6,420 nt of DNA from RGIG5612 sp045604025 (GTDB taxonomy: Bacteria; Bacillota; Clostridia; Lachnospirales; Lachnospiraceae), in contig JAZUNG010000047.1 of NCBI GenBank assembly GCA_045604025.1, positions 1-6,420 on the forward strand, given 5' to 3'. Shown here piece by piece: positions 5,705 through 6,420 of the stretch (positions are counted from its first letter, which is position 1; the number at the start of each line of letters is the position of its first letter). Made by a program: the position numbers and the translations under genes. Below the pieces are notes generated by a model. That model was not told where the DNA came from, did no database searches, and saw only the letters and a list, made by a program, of their open reading frames with translations.

Positions 5705-6420
5705 ATGAAAAAGATCGCAATAATGATCAGCGCGTTCCTGGCGCTTATGCTGGTGATGGGAGCGGTCCCGTCGAGGGCGCTGGCTGCAGATGAAACTGCA
5801 GGCACTGAATATACCATAAGGGTGTTCGCAGGAGAGCAGGGAACCATAGGCGGAGCGCAGATGGCAGAGTATACTGTTGCAGCAGGCGAAGAGTTCTCAT
5901 TCAATGTCAATGAGGTTGACGTCAGCGGAACTCTTGACGAGGACGGGCAGGTAAAGTATGCGCCGATAGGTGTGCATGAGGCAGGAAAGGAAGACCTGAA
6001 GACTTCTGCATTCCAGGTAACTGGCGATGTTGACCTGGTAGTCGTATACGGCCTCAGGGGACAGCTGGTACAGTACACAGTTCATTACATGTACGGGACA
6101 ACAGAGCTCGGGTCAGATACCTATTACGCATATGACGGGGACAAGGCGATAGCGCCATGGAGATATTTTGACGGCTATGTACCGCAGTACAGGAACATAA
6201 CCGGAACAGTCCATGCTGATGATCCCAACGGAAACAACTGGGTGCTTCCGTACTCACTTGCAGCCGGAGCGGCAGCAGAAGATGAAACTACAGAAGGCGG
6301 GGCGGCAGCACCGGCAGGTGAAGGCGCGGCAGCCGGAGGAGCGGCAGCCGGAGGAGCCGCAGCCGGAGGAGCAGCAGCTCCGGGAGCAGAAGGCGCAGCA
6401 GCCGGAGGTGAAGAAGGCGC
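5705..6420 (+). CDS. Large surface protein with MucBP-like module and Ala/Gly linker (partial, 3' end missing)
   Basis: The frame is open from ATG at 5705 to the window edge, 238 complete codons. Residues 1-27 are a signal peptide (MKKIAIMISAFLALMLVMGA, cleavage near ALA/AD). Residues 29-120 are a beta-rich, acidic domain without a recognised match. About 122-184 resembles a mucin-binding MucBP-type unit (QYTVHYMYG, YYAYDGDKAIAPWRYFDGYV, NITGTVH). From about 186 the protein becomes an Ala/Gly/Pro/Glu linker with AAAGG repeats, as in wall-spanning or membrane-proximal stalks, so a sorting signal or membrane segment would be expected beyond the edge. The start lies one base after the previous stop (TGAGATG), with GGTGA (5695-5699) as a weak binding site, indicating translational coupling. 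Host-glycan binding is a family-based possibility only. Confidence 0.75.
   Translation, partial: MKKIAIMISAFLALMLVMGAVPSRALAADETAGTEYTIRVFAGEQGTIGGAQMAEYTVAAGEEFSFNVNEVDVSGTLDEDGQVKYAPIGVHEAGKEDLKTSAFQVTGDVDLVVVYGLRGQLVQYTVHYMYGTTELGSDTYYAYDGDKAIAPWRYFDGYVPQYRNITGTVHADDPNGNNWVLPYSLAAGAAAEDETTEGGAAAPAGEGAAAGGAAAGGAAAGGAAAPGAEGAAAGGEEG
6326..6370 (+). repeat. Three tandem 15-bp units encoding AAAGG
   Basis: The unit GCGGCAGCCGGAGGA occurs at 6326-6340 and 6341-6355, and with one changed base at 6356-6370. Imperfect continuations follow to the window end. The near identity at DNA level suggests recent slippage or recombination, so the linker length may vary between strains. Confidence 0.85.

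Noticed and set aside
1..6420. CRISPR array, tRNA, rRNA or insertion sequence
   Set aside because: No regularly spaced direct repeats, no tRNA or rRNA signatures, and no transposase or terminal inverted repeats were seen.

Overview
The window looks like part of a surface-fibre (pilus) locus from a Gram-positive, Clostridia-type bacterium, most probably a Lachnospiraceae-like gut anaerobe. The reasons are Gram-positive signal peptides, sortase cell-wall sorting signals (LPSTGG, LPGTGG and a variant TPNTGD), strong AAAGGAGG-type ribosome binding sites, moderate GC content and tightly packed genes all on the + strand. The family placements come from recall and visible motifs; no database search was run.

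Left part (1-1776). The first 67 bases appear to be the end of another membrane- or wall-anchored protein (a hydrophobic run, then RMRRRERRLN). A 212-bp gap follows, with a possible promoter and a leader rich in competing hairpins. Then comes the major pilin gene (280-1776): signal peptide, N-terminal domain, isopeptide-forming fimbrial D2-like domain, CnaB/SpaA-like domain and an LPSTG sorting signal. Its codon use is unlike that of its neighbours and suggests very high expression.

Middle (1777-2543). A 511-bp stretch has no convincing gene but holds several GC-rich hairpins and a perfect 9+9 inverted repeat. It is followed by a 46-codon mini-gene (2288-2428) with a good ribosome binding site. 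This encodes little besides a sorting signal (LPGTGGIGTTIFYIV...) closely resembling the C-terminus of the major pilin.

Right part (2544-6420). Five genes are packed head to tail with gaps of 14-15 bp or less: a secreted pilin-like protein without any wall anchor; two small proteins with SipW-type signal peptides and TasA/camelysin-like architecture, translationally coupled; a secreted protein of the same general style carrying a TPNTGD wall anchor; and the start of a MucBP-like surface protein with an Ala/Gly-rich repeat linker, which runs off the window.

Taken together, the segment reads as a composite fibre locus. A sortase-polymerised pilin sits beside a block resembling SipW-dependent TasA-type fibres, with a covalently anchored member that could act as the wall attachment point. 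No sortase and no SipW-type signal peptidase lies inside the window; both would be expected just outside. The most unusual items are the free-standing sorting-signal mini-gene and the structured leader and intergenic regions.
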